This document shows positions 1 through 11,548 of a stretch of 64,000 nucleotides of DNA, in pieces. The translations under genes and the position numbers were made by a program. The stretch comes from Meconema thalassinum. Lineage: Eukaryota > Arthropoda > Insecta > Orthoptera > Tettigoniidae. The notes below the pieces were generated by a model. The model saw nothing but the letters and a program-made list of their open reading frames with translations. It was not told the DNA's origin and did no database searches. Positions within the stretch are counted from its first letter, which is position 1. Every line of letters starts with the position of its first letter. Location: assembly GCA_946902985.2 (NCBI GenBank), contig CAMPQE020000052.1:496001-560000 (forward strand). The letters run 5' to 3'.

Positions 1-420
1 TTATAGTTAAACATCCCCACTAGACTTTTGAAAGCTTGGTCCAAAGTGCTCATACGAACACTGCTGTGACGCACTTTGCAGTTTTTGATTTAGAAATATA
101 TTTTCCTGTTATTATTGTTCCTGATTCATTTCAGAGCTTTGCTCCAACCCTGAGATCAGAATTAATTGGTCTGTCTCGTGAGGCAGTACTGAGTTTGATT
201 CCCACCTCGGTCATCCTGGAAGTGGTTTTCCTATGTGACACACCGTAAAGAGAGGGTACAACATTCTGGAACACCGTGTATAATTTGGAGGGAAATAAAT
301 GGAATTGTGTCAATGAACCTGCTTCCAACATGAAATAGAACTGCCTTGTATTTTGATATCTGACAATACATAGTGCCCTGTAATCAATTTGCAATACACA
401 ATCCCTATATATATATTATA
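1..420. other. No recognisable gene
   Basis: The stretch contains only short open frames without recognisable domains. I see no splice-flanked exon, tRNA-like box or terminal repeat. It is probably old repeat or intergenic DNA. Confidence 0.4.
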
Positions 421-890
421 ATTGTGAAAGTCAGTCTGTCTGTCTGTCTGTGTGTTAGTTCGTTACCTCTTGACACTAAAACACTGGACGGATTTGGATG
501 AAATTTGAAATTGAGACAGCTTATACCCTGGGATAACTTACAGGCTGCTCTTGATCCCCGTGGAACGGGCAACATAACTGAAAAGTCACCAAATAATACT
601 CAACCGGAACAAAATATCGAAGTTGTCGCATAAAGACGGGACAACGCTCATTTTTCGCCCCTCGCTGCAAGAAATAATACTCGGCATGTCCCTAAGGGAC
701 ACCGAAAACCACATTTTAAGGTCCTAAAACCAACAGTTTCAAAGATATTCGCAGAAAACTATCATCACTCTGATAAAATGATGCCCTAAAGGCAAGTCCG
801 TTTCCTTGGCAACTGAACCTCAAGGTATGACATCTGATTTTCTATATATCCCTGTAGGAGGCAATGCCAATCCATTTATTATCTTTTTCA
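421..890 (+). mobile_element. Interspersed repeat with a TCTG-rich leader, Helitron-like remnant
   Basis: A TCTG microsatellite tract at about 431-452 is followed by a phrase of the type ACGGATTTGGATGAAATTTG. The same layout (TCTG/TGTG tract, then 'aaacggctg..gcgat..aat..aa.tt.ggta') opens the elements at 16,165, 17,581, 40,945 and 44,786. No coding capacity remains and the ends were not found. The Helitron/Helentron assignment rests on this resemblance only. Confidence 0.35.
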
Positions 891-907
891 AGGTATATAT
901 AAACACA

Positions 908-1196
908 ATAAGTACAGGGTAGCGCGCCTGCCTCTCATCCGGAGGTCTCGGGTTCGATTCCCGGCTCCGTCAGAGATGTTAGACACTGCCGTGAGGGTTG
1001 CAACGGGATGCACTCAGCTTCGTGAGGACAATTGAGTAGCTGTCTGATGGTGAGGCAGCGCCCCGGTAACGAATAACAAGATTAACGGCGGAGGGGACAC
1101 GATTAACTGACCACGCGTGACCACAATATCTGCAGGCCAAATGGCAGGGAAGCGGCCCTTGGCCGTTCATGGGTAGTAGTGTCAGGGGTAAAAAAA
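908..1196 (+). mobile_element. tRNA-derived SINE, family with 'CAGGCCAAATGGC' tail
   Basis: A tRNA-like head contains an A-box-like segment near 917-935 and a good B box, GGTTCGATTCC, at 951-961, as expected for RNA polymerase III transcription. The body ('acgggatgcactcagc..cgtgaggacaattgagtagctgtctga') and the tail ('ctgcaggccaaatggc..gg.agcgg') recur at 19,105-19,320 and in part at 22,430-22,520. The tRNA structure is not complete enough to be a functional tRNA gene. Confidence 0.75.
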
Positions 1197-1788
1197 ATAG
1201 GGAAAGCGCCGTCTAATACCATCTTTAGTGTTTTAAACACTACATTAACGGCTACTAAATAAAGGTATCGATATAGCTAAGTTCAATTTCATAAACACTG
1301 GGCTCACAAATCCAGTATAGTTAAGTACAAATATCAGTCTGGTCATTATTTCAGTAGCAACGAAGCTCTGTGGTGGCTATTGCCGTTTCCGTAACACTTA
1401 AGGCATCCCGCCGTTACATACCTCAATGTGCACGTACAAAATTGTGAACCAGTCTATTTTAATTAAAATAATTTCTACCAGCGAGTATCCATTCCGCCAA
1501 AAACCACATTCACTACCTTTTCCAAAATATGCACAAGACATGATTTTTAGAGCACTCTTCAGTATGTTGAGGTACAGAGATATACCACATAGAAAGATAC
1601 AATAAAATGTTGGCAAATCTGAGTTCAAGGAACTGCTGTTCAGAATAGGGTTTCGGTACAGGTTATACGGCCCATGTTCGTAACATGGAATGTTTTCCTT
1701 GGACAATTCATCTACACCATGTGCGAGGGCAACGCATTTCAAAGGACTCTAAAAACACAATAATCAGGAAATTGGAGAAAAATTTAAA
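1197..1788. other. No recognisable gene
   Basis: There is an open minus-strand frame at 1,398-1,742, but its translation shows no known motif, no splice context and no start context that favours it. Nothing else stands out before the LINE fragment that follows. Confidence 0.35.
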
Positions 1789-2590
1789 GTGGGAGCGAAG
1801 ATTCAAGGAGAAATAAATTCATATTTGAGATTTGCTGACGACATCGTCATCTTGGATGATACGCCCGAGGATTTGAATGAGTTTTTGAATGGTATGGACT
1901 CCGTCTTGAGGAAAGAATTCATGATGAAAATCAATAAATGTAAAACAAAATTTTTGAAATACAGCCGAAATAAATCAGAAACCTCTATGGACATCAAATT
2001 GGCAGGTGAAACGCTCCCGGAAGTAGGAGACTTCTGTTACTTAGGAAGCAAAATAACCAGTGATGGACGAAGCAAAGAGAATATAAAAAGCAGGTTGGCT
2101 TAGGCAAGGAAAGAATTTCTACAGAAAAGGAATCTGTTGACAACGAATATACATTGAGGTATTAGGAAGTTATTTTTGAAAGCTTTTGTCTAGAGCTTGA
2201 TACTATAATGAAATGAAACTTGGACTAATGGTGCAGCAGAAAAGAGGACAACTGAAGCGTTTGAAATGTGGTGCTACAGGAGAATGATGAAGATCAGATG
2301 GGTAGATAGGGTAACAAAGAGCTATTAAGACGAGTGGGAGAGGAGAGATGTTTCTGGCGACTGCTAATGAAGAGAAGAGATAGGTTGGTACGACACATTA
2401 AGACACCCAGGAATAGCAAGCTTAGTTATGCATGGGAGGGTCGAAGACAAGAACTGTAGGGGTAGACCAGGGTAAAACATATTGCCTCGGATGTAGGGTG
2501 TGGTAGCTATGTAGAGATGAAACGATTAGCTCAGGAGAGGGAGGCGTGGAGGGCTGCATCAAACCAGTCAAAAACTAAAGACTCAAACAA
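1789..2590 (+). mobile_element. LINE reverse transcriptase 3' fragment, degraded
   Basis: The frame opening at 1,789 encodes the end of a reverse transcriptase: 'LRFADDIVIL' carries the catalytic FADD box (Asp17, Asp18 of this ORF), and 'GDFCYLGSKITSDG' follows. After 2,103 the homology continues through stops and frame shifts ('FEMWCYRRMMKIRWVDRVT') to about 2,570, where the decayed C-terminal phrase 'GCIKPVKN' is seen. Related fragments lie at 8,745, 22,545 and 46,985. It is 5'-truncated, as is usual for LINE copies, and is not functional. Confidence 0.85.
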
Positions 2591-3504
2591 CGTCAATAGG
2601 GAATTTTAATTACTTAGGCATGTGCGGCATGTGAGAATTTCAATCCCTGGGATGTAACACTGGAAGAGACTGCATAATGTACATCAGCGGCCAAGGTGAG
2701 AGATATATTACTATAGGTCTGTTAATAGCGACATGTTGACGTTCGAATCATCAATAAGTGTGGCAATATTACACCCAGAATATCTTAAGGAAAAATGCTT
2801 TTAATTCCCCATATTTCGATAGATTTGCCATTCAAGTGTGCAAGAGTGCAGTTCCCTCTTCAAGCAATATTCAAAATTTCTATTAACAAAGTGCAATGAG
2901 ACGCACTTAAGAGCAGCAGGTGTGCATTTTTCCCATGGGCATGCTCGCGAGTATCCGGACAAAAAAAAATCGTTATGTCTCAGCAGAAGATGGCAAAACC
3001 AAAAAGTAATTCTAAAATGTGTTCACATAATGTAACATCGTACCCTGGAGACTTTCAAAACTCTATAAAATTCCCACTATGCTGCTCATGTCAATTTACT
3101 GTATGTATCAGAATTTTCAGAATTAGAATGGACCCACCTGTAGCCGAGATTGCTGTAATAGAATAGCAATAATGCATCGTCCCCATTGTCTTGATCGTGT
3201 GTCTTGGTGTCTTGGTGCCATTGACTGCACCTGCGTGGCCTAAATGTTCAGATTGTAAGTTTTGTGTGGTCTGATTTACCAAGTTTGTAGTTAATTGAGA
3301 GCAAACAGAACAGTGTTGCTGTTATCTTAGGTGAAGCATGAACTATACAGTACAGAGTATTCAAAAGATTGTGAAACCAAATTTTTTGTTATTACGTAAG
3401 AAGCCATTTTTCAGTGTTACCTTAGTAGGCTAAATAAAATTTAAATGGTATTCAATTGTTCAACACGATTTTCCAATTGCCAATTACAATTTACATTTTT
3501 AATT
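2591..3504. other. No recognisable gene
   Basis: The block is AT-rich with short open frames on both strands that carry no known motifs. No tRNA-like boxes, terminal repeats or exon-like splice-flanked frames were found. Confidence 0.35.
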
Positions 3505-5430
3505 ATTATTAATTTAAGCCCACTACGGAGCGCTTTTGTCTAGTTCTTCTTCGATGCACTTTTCCGTTCCCAATATGTCTTGAGCCCTGCTGATAATTTC
3601 TCCTTTCTCTCCTGCGGAAGGGACTCTAGGTGGTGGGGTCCAGGATTCTACCATAGCACAAAATTTAGAATGATCTTCAACATCAAGGTCAGCAATTCCA
3701 GCCGAATCTAAGTCCTTTAGTACTTCATTTGCCACAGGCTTCCACTCTTGTAGCTTTAAACCAAGGAGAAGATCTTCTAGGTAAGCCTGTTGCTTTTCAT
3801 TCGTTGTAGGTGCCCATAGAACGTTAGCCTCCTAAGTCGCATATGGTATTGGCTGATTCTAACTGTCGATACAGAATTAGATTTCAAACGTTAGGTTCCA
3901 ACTGGGAACAATCTTTGGCCCTGGATTTTCCTGAGGATACGTCTTTCGGCTATCTCCAGGTCTGATAGCAGTTCTGTAGTGACAGATCTTGGCATTCTTC
4001 TAAATGCATTTCTTGTTGTACAAATTGTGGGATAGTTGGTATGCTGCGTTGAGTTTGGTACGCCATGCTAAGTTGGAGTTGCCATCTCTACCATTGGGGT
4101 GGACCCATTCACCAAGATAACGAAAGCGATTGACTCTTCCAATCTTTCCATGTATGGTCGTCAAAGTGGTGTTTCCGGAGTGCCAATTCTCAAAGTACTT
4201 GGTCATATCGTAATATATCTGTAATCCAGACTTCACCGCTATCTCGTGCAAGGCTTGGACAGCTATGCCAGCATCCTTAGAGTTGATGGCTAAGATTGCA
4301 ACGTCATCTGCGAAGGCAAGGCATCTGATCTCGATTCTTCGGGTGCCAGCTCCAATGGCAACTGGTTTGATTCCTAGATCCCTCAATGTGCATTCCCAGG
4401 TCTTGATAACTTTATCAAGCACCAGATTAAACAGAATGGGCGAGAGCCCACCACCCTGTCGTACTCCGGTTTTGATCTTGAAACTCCGAGATAGTTCTCC
4501 TCTGAACTTTAGAGGTTGTATCCGTGAGAGTCTGTTTGATGAGGGTGCATGTGATATAATCCACACATCATTCTTGGAGAATTGAGAAGAGTGGCTGGCG
4601 GTCGATGGAATCACAAGCTTTTGCGAAGTCGACGAAAACCACAGTAAATTTCATACTCCTTACTGTCTTGTTTTAGTTGGAGAATGGTTTTCAGATTGAA
4701 GATTACCATCCACGGCGAAATCCTCCTTGATATTCACCAATTGTTTGATCACATTGACTTTCTACATAGTCCAGTAAAATCCTGGAGAGCAATTTGTATG
4801 CTATTAACAGCAGAGATATCTCCCTGTAGTTGTTGACATAACTGTGATCGCCTTTCTTATGTAAATGGTGTATGATAGCTAATTTACAGTCATCAGAGTT
4901 CCTGCCAGTCTCCCTACATTCGATTAAGTTCTGGTGTAGGGCCACTGCGATCGTATTTTCACCTGCTTTCAGGGCTTCTGCAATGATTCCATCTTCCCCA
5001 GATGCCTTGTAGTTCTTAAGATGGTTGATGACATTATCATCTTGCTGCAAAGTTGGTGGGTTAGATGGCAGGTGTATCTCTGGAGGATCTTCGACTGGCA
5101 ATCTGACCGTGGGCTCTTCGCAATTAAGCAATTGTTCAAAGTAGTTTGCCAAACGTTCCACGTTCCAGCTCCCCAGTTGTATCCTTAATGTGAAGGCATT
5201 GTGGTTTATACCCAGAGAGTTCCTCTTTGAAGACCCTATAAAAGTCTCTGGTGTGATACATTTTAAATTCTTCATCCAACTTTTCCAGTCTTGGCCTATC
5301 GTAAGATCTCTTCACACGCCGTATGGTCTTTCCCAACAGTTTCCGCAACACAATGAAATTCTCCCAATCAAAAAAAATAAAATAAAAAATAAAATGTGTA
5401 TGCAAGAAAAATCTCTTCTCATCGAACTTC
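3505..5430 (-). mobile_element. Degraded non-LTR retrotransposon (LINE), minus strand
   Basis: Reading right to left, the pieces appear in LINE order. First comes a linker ('RPRLEKLDEEFKMYHTRDFY', about 5,300-5,200). The fingers of the reverse transcriptase follow ('NYKASGEDGIIAEALK', about 5,020; 'HKKGDHSYVNNYREISLL', about 4,850). Next is 'GVRQGGGLSPILFNLVLDKV' at about 4,460, then the catalytic 'FADDVAIL' near 4,310. The C-terminal part runs to about 3,523 ('FYGHLQRM' near 3,820; 'KVLKD'-like to 'CAMVESW'). Several frame shifts and stops break it (near 4,640, 4,000 and 3,780), so it cannot encode an active protein. The clade was not determined. Confidence 0.85.
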
Positions 5431-5630
5431 TCCTCTTGTACCCACAGGTGTGTGATGCTCAGCTGTTCATGATGCTTCAGTATGAATGACCTCAACTCTT
5501 AAGCAGCATTTGACGAGAATGTTCCATGCAAGGCAGCCAAACAGCTGATAGGTTAGTATTTGAAGAAGTTTGAATTCTTCCATTAATGTGAAATGTCATT
5601 GGCAATAGTACTAAAGAAATAAGGTTGACA

Positions 5631-5870
5631 GGTGATTCTGGCTACCCCAACGAGCCATGGCTGACGACCCCAATTTTAAATGCTGCAGAAGGTTCGCCTG
5701 AGGAGCGTTTAATGCTGCTCACCGTTCTGCCAGGAACGTTGCTGAGCGATGCATTGGACGTTTGAAACAACGTTTTCGGTGTCTCCTCGAGCAGCGGGTA
5801 TTGCAATATGCCCCTGATATAGTGGGGAGAATGGTGAATACCTGGGCAGTTTTTCACATTTTGTTGTAGT
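5631..5870 (+). pseudogene. Harbinger/PIF-type transposase (HARBI1-like nuclease) C-terminal remnant
   Basis: The plus strand encodes 'GDSGYPNEPWLTTPILN', then after a frame shift near 5,710 'NAAHRSARNVAERCIGRLKQ', 'RFRCL' and 'LQYAPDIVG'. This is the order and wording of the C-terminal third of Harbinger-type DDE nucleases. The Glu in 'RNVAERCIG' corresponds to the last acidic residue of the DDE triad. The upstream domains and terminal inverted repeats were not found. The identification comes from motif memory; an alignment would settle it. Confidence 0.85.
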
Positions 5871-5879
5871 TGGTGTAAC

Positions 5880-6387
5880 CAGATGCAGAGACAGCGATGA
5901 TGATGAGGAGGAGGAACAATACGGAAAACAGGATGAAGCATATCGAGGTACATTTCATCCTGTTGTTTCTCTTCACAGCTTTCAAGATACAACTCTGGTT
6001 ATTAATGGAATTGCCTGTCTTAAAATTAAATTTCATTAATCGTAATATCCTTTTGACCTGCAGCAAATGATGTTTTAATGGGAGGAAGGCACATTAGGCA
6101 AAGTATTGTAAGGAATTACTTCTCATGAGAAAGGTATTTTTTAAAATCTCATTGATAATAAGATGCTCACACACGTTATTTGCTTTCCATTATATATTTT
6201 CAACTAGCTATTTTGTAATTGAATGTCTTTAAGCAGCTTTCATAATAACACAATCCTTCTTTCGCATACCGCACCTGTTTTTGTGAAGAGTTGTCTAATT
6301 TGAACATTTACACAGAACAAGTTCCTGAATTGAACGGTAACTGTCAGTTGGTCAACACGAATTCTATCATTATTTTCACCATCTTCA
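5880..6387. other. No recognisable gene
   Basis: This is AT-rich sequence with no motif-bearing frame. It separates the Harbinger remnant from a SINE. Confidence 0.35.
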
Positions 6388-6780
6388 GTATGGGGTGTGA
6401 TGGCGCAGTGGTCAAGCTGCTTGCCTCTCACCAAGGCGACTGGCTGCGTTGCTCAGCGGTAATCTTCTCTCCTGCTGTCCCCAAGGTTGCAGGATTGAAT
6501 CCTGGCGCAATGAGCTGGCATTTGAGGGTGCGCAAAAGCGAGGGAGGCGTGTCAGTTGATTTACTGGCTCGTTAAAGATCGCCTTCAGAGTAAATTTCCG
6601 GAACCCCAACGTCTCTAAAATCCACAGTTGTTAAAAGGGACGTATGAACTTTCACTGTCACCGGGTTCGATTCCTGGTCAATGCATTTGAGATGTTCGAA
6701 GTGGTTCGGAATCCATATTAAAATGTAGGCCCCGTGGCTCTTGGTCGTGAGATTAACGGTCTCTTAAAACTACAAACTTT
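6388..6780 (+). mobile_element. tRNA-derived SINE(s), family with 'CCCCGTGGCTC' tail
   Basis: Two tRNA-like motifs lie in tandem. 'GGCGCAGTGGTCAAGCTGCT' at about 6,402 looks like an A-box region. 'AAGGTTGCAGGATTGAATCC' (about 6,484) and 'GGGTTCGATTCCTGGTCAAT' (about 6,664) are B-box-like. The body 'gaagtg..tcggaatcca' and the tail 'ccccgtggctc.t..tcgt.agatt' match the minus-strand copy at 21,250-21,420. The region looks like one SINE inserted in or fused to another. Confidence 0.6.
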
Positions 6781-6789
6781 CTTCCTTTT

Positions 6790-7639
6790 ATCTTCAATAT
6801 GACGAGTTCATGAGTGCAAATTATGCTACATCTTGTAACTCTTAAAGAAAAATACATCAGCTAATATTTACCCACACACAAATCATCCTGAACTTTCACT
6901 CTCATGGTATTGGAATTACTGTACTGCTGAGGTAAATAGGGCTGAATGCATGCCCCTGGGTAATGTACAGAATATACTATAAGTTGGACTCATGACCGGC
7001 AGGGTAAATTTGCATGAGATTGAAGGGGAGAATAATTATAAAATTCAGTCCTTCAAAATGCTACCAACACAACGTAGCAATCCTGTTTAATAGATCGTAT
7101 CATTACATCTCTTTTTGTCGTGATTTCCGCAACGAGGAATTGAACCATATTTTGTGAACACAAGACGAGAGTCGAAGTGAAATTTACGTGGTATTTTATG
7201 TATCAATCTAAAGGGAAATACAGGCTATCATGGTTGAAGACTTTGACATGGATAATATCGTTTGAGGTGGCCACTGTAACTAGTGCACGTGCAGCGCGTG
7301 GTTTCCACGTTGCAGTTGTGGCTGAATCAGTAATGTACCTGCCGGCCACGATGGGTGAGTACGGGTATAATGGTACTTTGTATCCAGACGTAGGTATATT
7401 TGCTTGCTTGACAGCGTGTGCCCTATTTTAGTGGGGATGTAATATTGAGCCACGCCTACTAAGACAGATGTCCATATTTATTAACTTACGATATATTCCT
7501 GTGAAGAGTGAGTTGAATTTTGCTGATGTATAAAGAGAATACGATCCAATCAGCAGGTTATGTCACTTGACCTGTAAAGGCAGAAAGTTAAAAAAAAACT
7601 GACATATATATATTAACATAACGTATCGAAGTTTCTCTC
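6790..7639. other. No recognisable gene
   Basis: The block contains a short open frame at 7,177-7,431 without known motifs. I see nothing that supports a gene or an intact element. Confidence 0.35.
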
Positions 7640-7960
7640 CAGAGCACCGGGTTCAATTCCCAGCTCAGACAAGAAATGTTATGCTGCTCTGAGGGGGGCA
7701 CGGGGTACACTAAGCATCGTGGGTCAAAACTGAGAAGAGGTGGGTTCGATTCCCTCCTTAGCTACCCTGGTCTTCTGTGGATTCCCACTTCTCCTACAGC
7801 CTATTGGCTGGACGGTCTCTGACATGCCTCCTTCCCAATCGTCATCTTAATTGCTAATACAAACATTAGCACAGGCACCACTATAACACAAGTTATCAGA
7901 GAACTTCTACACACACCCAAGTACACGGGGCGAAATAACCGAGATATCCTAGATCCTCGA
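7640..7960 (+). mobile_element. tRNA-derived SINE, family with 'AAGTACACGGGGC' tail
   Basis: A B-box-like GGGTTCAATTCCCAG lies at about 7,649. A second internal 'GGTTCGATTCC' follows at about 7,743 after 'aagaggtg'. The 3' part 'aagttatcagag..cttctacacacacccaagtacacgggg' is shared with 21,770-22,110 and, in reverse, with 34,945-35,265. This defines a second SINE family in the window, distinct from the one at 908. Confidence 0.7.
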
Positions 7961-8744
7961 ATGAAACAACAACATATCAAAGGAGATTCAGATTGTTAGT
8001 ATACTTGTTCGTGGGAATTTCCTATGGTATAGTTTTGTTATTAAATTCTAACAAAATGAAGGCAACTCAATTTGAGGTGTTCATATTAAGATGTTTCGTG
8101 TAATATCGGATTCGAGCACTATGTAACGTTCATGGAATCCAAAATGTACTAGTGTACTATTACTAGTGCCCCATACTCTATAATTACGGTAACTGTGATC
8201 TCTAGTATCATTTCTGGCGTAAGACATTGGTAAAGCTGTCGACACAGACGATAAAACGTAACATAAACAAATTATAAACCTCTCCCCCTAACAAGTATTG
8301 AACCCCAACTCTATCTATCCGCAGTCCAACGCGTTACCTTTCTAGCCACGGATGTTTATACGATACGCAAAGATAGAAAGTAATAACTTTTTGCTTTAGA
8401 CACTTGACTTTCTATATCTAAAACGTTCTTATCAGTTCGAATATTTTTCCTTTGTCGACCGGCATAAGAAAATGAAATATTATGTTCTTCTCTTTCGTTG
8501 TGATGGCTTTAAAATATGCAGCCGCTGTTAGCTTGAACGCATAAGCTTGACACCTGAGTATCATCCCTTTACCGAAGAAACCAGAAGCTGATATATGAGA
8601 AATTTACAGTACAATCAGCGTGAACGCTCAAGCTTTTAAGTGCTAGACTAGAATAATTTAGGGAAAGACAGGGAGAAAGCGAGTTTGGTAAATATCTATT
8701 TTGTCTGAGTAGAAATGAAGGAACTGGGGAATCTGCAATAAGTA
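7961..8744. other. No recognisable gene
   Basis: The stretch has only short open frames without motifs. It includes one tRNA-like decayed stretch near 8,290-8,345 ('tattgaaccccaactctatc') that may be another SINE relic on the minus strand, but too little is left to call. Confidence 0.3.
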
Positions 8745-9550
8745 TTTGGTTGAACTTGGAAATAAGAATAAGTAAATATAAAAAAACGTTCATATTATTT
8801 GACGAGAGTGAAAAGGCTTTTAATGACGCTGATTGGAGAAATTTGGTTGAAATACTGACCAGGATTGGAATAGAGTACAGGGAAAGGAGGGTGATCTTAA
8901 ATATATACAGAAATCAGACGTCAGTTATACGAGCTGAAGAACATACGAGAGCATCTGGTATTCGCAAAGGTGTAAAGAAAGGCTGCAGTTTTACACCCAT
9001 ATTTTCCAAATTAAACATTGAACAGGCAACGAAAAAAAAAATAGAAAAAATCTTGTAGAATTAAATGTTCAACGATAAATATTCTCAACTCTGACCTTTT
9101 ATATTGACATTCTCGTCATAGACGATTTAGCAAGATATATTCAGGCACATCATCAGAACATATAAACATTTAAAATTCAGACGAAGGAAATCTCCAAGCG
9201 CTATTGTCGTCAAGTAGGCAGGTGAGTAGATTAAGTATGTAGGAGACTTTTGCTACTTAGTTAACAGTGATAGACGAAACAAAGATATAAAAAGTAGGTT
9301 CTCTCGGGCAAGGAAGACATTTTTATATATAAGAATGGCGTAGATATTAAATATAGATTTAAGTAAAAAACAGTTTTTAATTTTCTGGGTAGTGGCACTG
9401 GAAGGAATTGAAACTTGGACTGTTGTCGCAGCAGAAAATAACAGGAAAGAAGGCTTAGATGTGTTGTGTAAACAGAGAATGATGAATATAAGATGGGTAG
9501 AAAGAGTGACAAATGAAGAGGTAGCAAAGAGAGATGTTTCTCAAAACGGG
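8745..9550 (+). mobile_element. LINE reverse transcriptase fragment, degraded
   Basis: The frame 8,750-9,058 encodes 'FDESEKAFNDADWRNLVEIL', a decayed version of the LINE RT box normally reading 'DxxKAFDxVxW'. It goes on to 'IRKGVKKGCSFTPIFSKLNI', the 'G(V)RQGCxLSPxLFNxYxE' box. After a gap that should hold the catalytic FADD box, the homology resumes around 9,270-9,530 ('CKQRMMNIRWVERVTNEEV'). It belongs to the same LINE family as the pieces at 1,789, 22,545 and 46,985. Confidence 0.8.
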
Positions 9551-9790
9551 TAATATACAGAGGAATTTGGTAGGTACGAAACAACAACGTTATCATGATT
9601 AAAATTTTCTTAATTCACATATCATTTGCTTCTTGAATATGCCTATTATTAGAAAAAATGTCTTCAAATGTCCTTGATGAGCTTGGCTGTCTTTGCATTT
9701 ACTACACGACAAAGTTTTTCGTCTTTTATGGTTAAGGATGTTTGTTCATAAATCTTGTTTGTGAGCAACTTCTACTTCTCAGATGGTACC

Positions 9791-10861
9791 CTAATCAAGC
9801 GTCTCACGGCTGTGGGATAATATGAGTTTCTTCAAAAGTCGCCCATGATTAAATTTGTCGTCGCACAGGTTACATGATTATGTCTTCTTGCCACTATGGA
9901 TTAGCATGTGTCTCTTCAAACTTCCTCTCTGGGTAAACATGGCTCCGCACTCGGCACATGAATGTGGTTTCTCACCACTATGGGTTAGCATGTGAGTCTT
10001 CAAATTTCCTCCTTTAGTAAACTTGGCTTCGCACACGACACATGAATACGGTCTCTCATTACTATGGATAAGCATGTGTGTCTTCAAATGTCCTCCGTGG
10101 GTGAATGCGGCTTCGCACACGGCACATGAATATGGTCTCTCACCACTATGGGTTAGCATGTGTGTCTTCAAATTTCCTCCTCGGGTGAATGTGGCTTCGC
10201 ACACGGCACATGAATATGGTCTCTCACCACTATGGGTTAGCATGTGTGTCTTCAAATGTCCTCCTTGGGTGAATGTGGCTTCGCACACGGCACATGAATA
10301 TGGTCTATCACCACTATGGGTTAGCATGTGTGTCATCAAAGATCTTCTTTGGGTGAATGTGGCTTCGCACACGGCACATGAATATGGTCTCTCACCACTA
10401 TGGGTTAGCATGTGTGTCTTCAATTGTCCTCCTTGAGTAAACTTGGCTTCGCACACGGCACATGAATATGGTCGTTCACCACTATGAATTAGCATGTGCT
10501 TCTTCAAACCTCTTCTGTGGGTAAACTTGGCTTCGCACACGGCACATGAATACGGTCTCTCACCACTATGGATTAGCATGTGTGTTTTCAAAGATCCTCC
10601 TTGGGTGAATGTGGCTTCGCACTCGGCACATGAATATGGTCTCTTACCACTATGGATTAGCATGTGTGTCTTCAAATATCCTCCTTGGGTGAATGTGGCT
10701 TCGCACACGGCACATGGATATGGTCTCTCACCACTATGAGTTAGCAAGTGTATCTTCAAATGTCCTCCTTGAGTAAACTTGGCTTCGCACTTGGCACATG
10801 AATATGGTCGTTCACCACTATGAATTAGCATGTGCCTTTTCAAACCTCTTCTGTGGGTAAA
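9791..10861 (-). pseudogene. Downstream, untranslated part of the C2H2 zinc-finger array (same exon as 10,862-11,546)
   Basis: The frame continues directly from the upstream part of the exon across a TAG codon. It encodes the C-terminal half of the interrupted finger, 11 complete C2H2 fingers of 28 residues (84 bp) each, joined by 'HSGERPYSC' linkers, and one more degraded finger. The open frame ends at a TAA at 9,878-9,880, exactly where the conserved linker Tyr (TAT) should stand. The frame then goes on as 'SCNLCDDKFNHGRLLKKLIL' to a TAG at 9,791-9,793. In that last finger the first zinc-binding His is lost. Without readthrough none of this is made. A possible CATAAA poly(A) signal variant lies at about 9,724-9,729. 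Confidence 0.85.
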
Positions 10862-11546
10862 CTAGGCTTCGCACACGGCACATGAATACGGACTCTCAGC
10901 ACTATGGGTTAGCATGTGTGTCTTCAAATTTCCTCCTTGAGTAAACTTGGCTTCGCACACGGCACATGAATATGGTCTCTCACCACTATGGGTTAGCATG
11001 TGTGTCTTCAAATGTCCTCCTCGGGTGAATGTGGCTTCGCACACGGCACATGAATATGGTCTCTCGCCACTATGAATTAGCATGTGCCTCTTCAAACCTC
11101 TTCTGTGGGTAAACTTGGCTCCGCACACGGCACACGAATACGGTCTCTCACCACTATGGGTTAGCATGTGTGTCTTCAGAGTTCCTCGGAGGGTAAATCT
11201 GGCTTCGCACACAGCACATGTATATGGCTGCTCATCACTATGGATTACCATGTGTCGCTTTAAATTTCCTTCGAAAGTAAAGGTGGCATCGCATACAGTA
11301 CATGAGTATGTTATCTTGTCGCTATGAATCAGCATGTGATCTTTATAGGATTGTTTAAGACTGAACTTTCTATAGCATAGTTTACATGTGTATCGAGTAT
11401 TACCACTATCGCTTAATGTATTTGTTTCCAGGTTTTGCTTGGTAGAACATTTTCCACTTGAGGGAGTGGTAGTATATTGTTTTCCACCATTACCTAATTC
11501 ATATATCTTCATTGCAGCCGGATTCAACGTATCAGGACATATCGAC
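10862..11546 (-). CDS. C2H2 zinc-finger protein, last exon (5' part, six fingers, ends at premature TAG)
   Basis: This is a likely sequence-specific DNA-binding nuclear protein. The exon opens after the acceptor TATTTCAG (AG at 11,547-11,548) in phase 2, and its first base G completes the GA left by the exon at 23,202-23,260. There are no ATG-dependent constraints: an open frame runs through the acceptor. A Ser/Thr-rich linker of about 45 residues is followed by six complete C2H2 fingers. The first two ('CKLCYRKF', 'CTVCDATF') are the most divergent and the later ones near-identical ('CAVCEAxFTxxGxLKTHMLTHSGERPYS'-type units). A seventh finger breaks off at TAG (10,862-10,864), where sister fingers have AAG (Lys). 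The predicted product of the joined exons is 342 residues. Whether the stop is real, polymorphic or an assembly error cannot be decided here. Confidence 0.85.
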
Positions 11547-11548
11547 CT

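Noticed and set aside
10023..10739. Plus-strand open frames with repeated 'SHTAHEYGLSPLW' text
   Set aside because: They are the antisense of the 84-bp zinc-finger repeats; a 28-codon period keeps all frames open.
11082..11327. Plus-strand 81-residue open frame
   Set aside because: Antisense shadow of the finger array.
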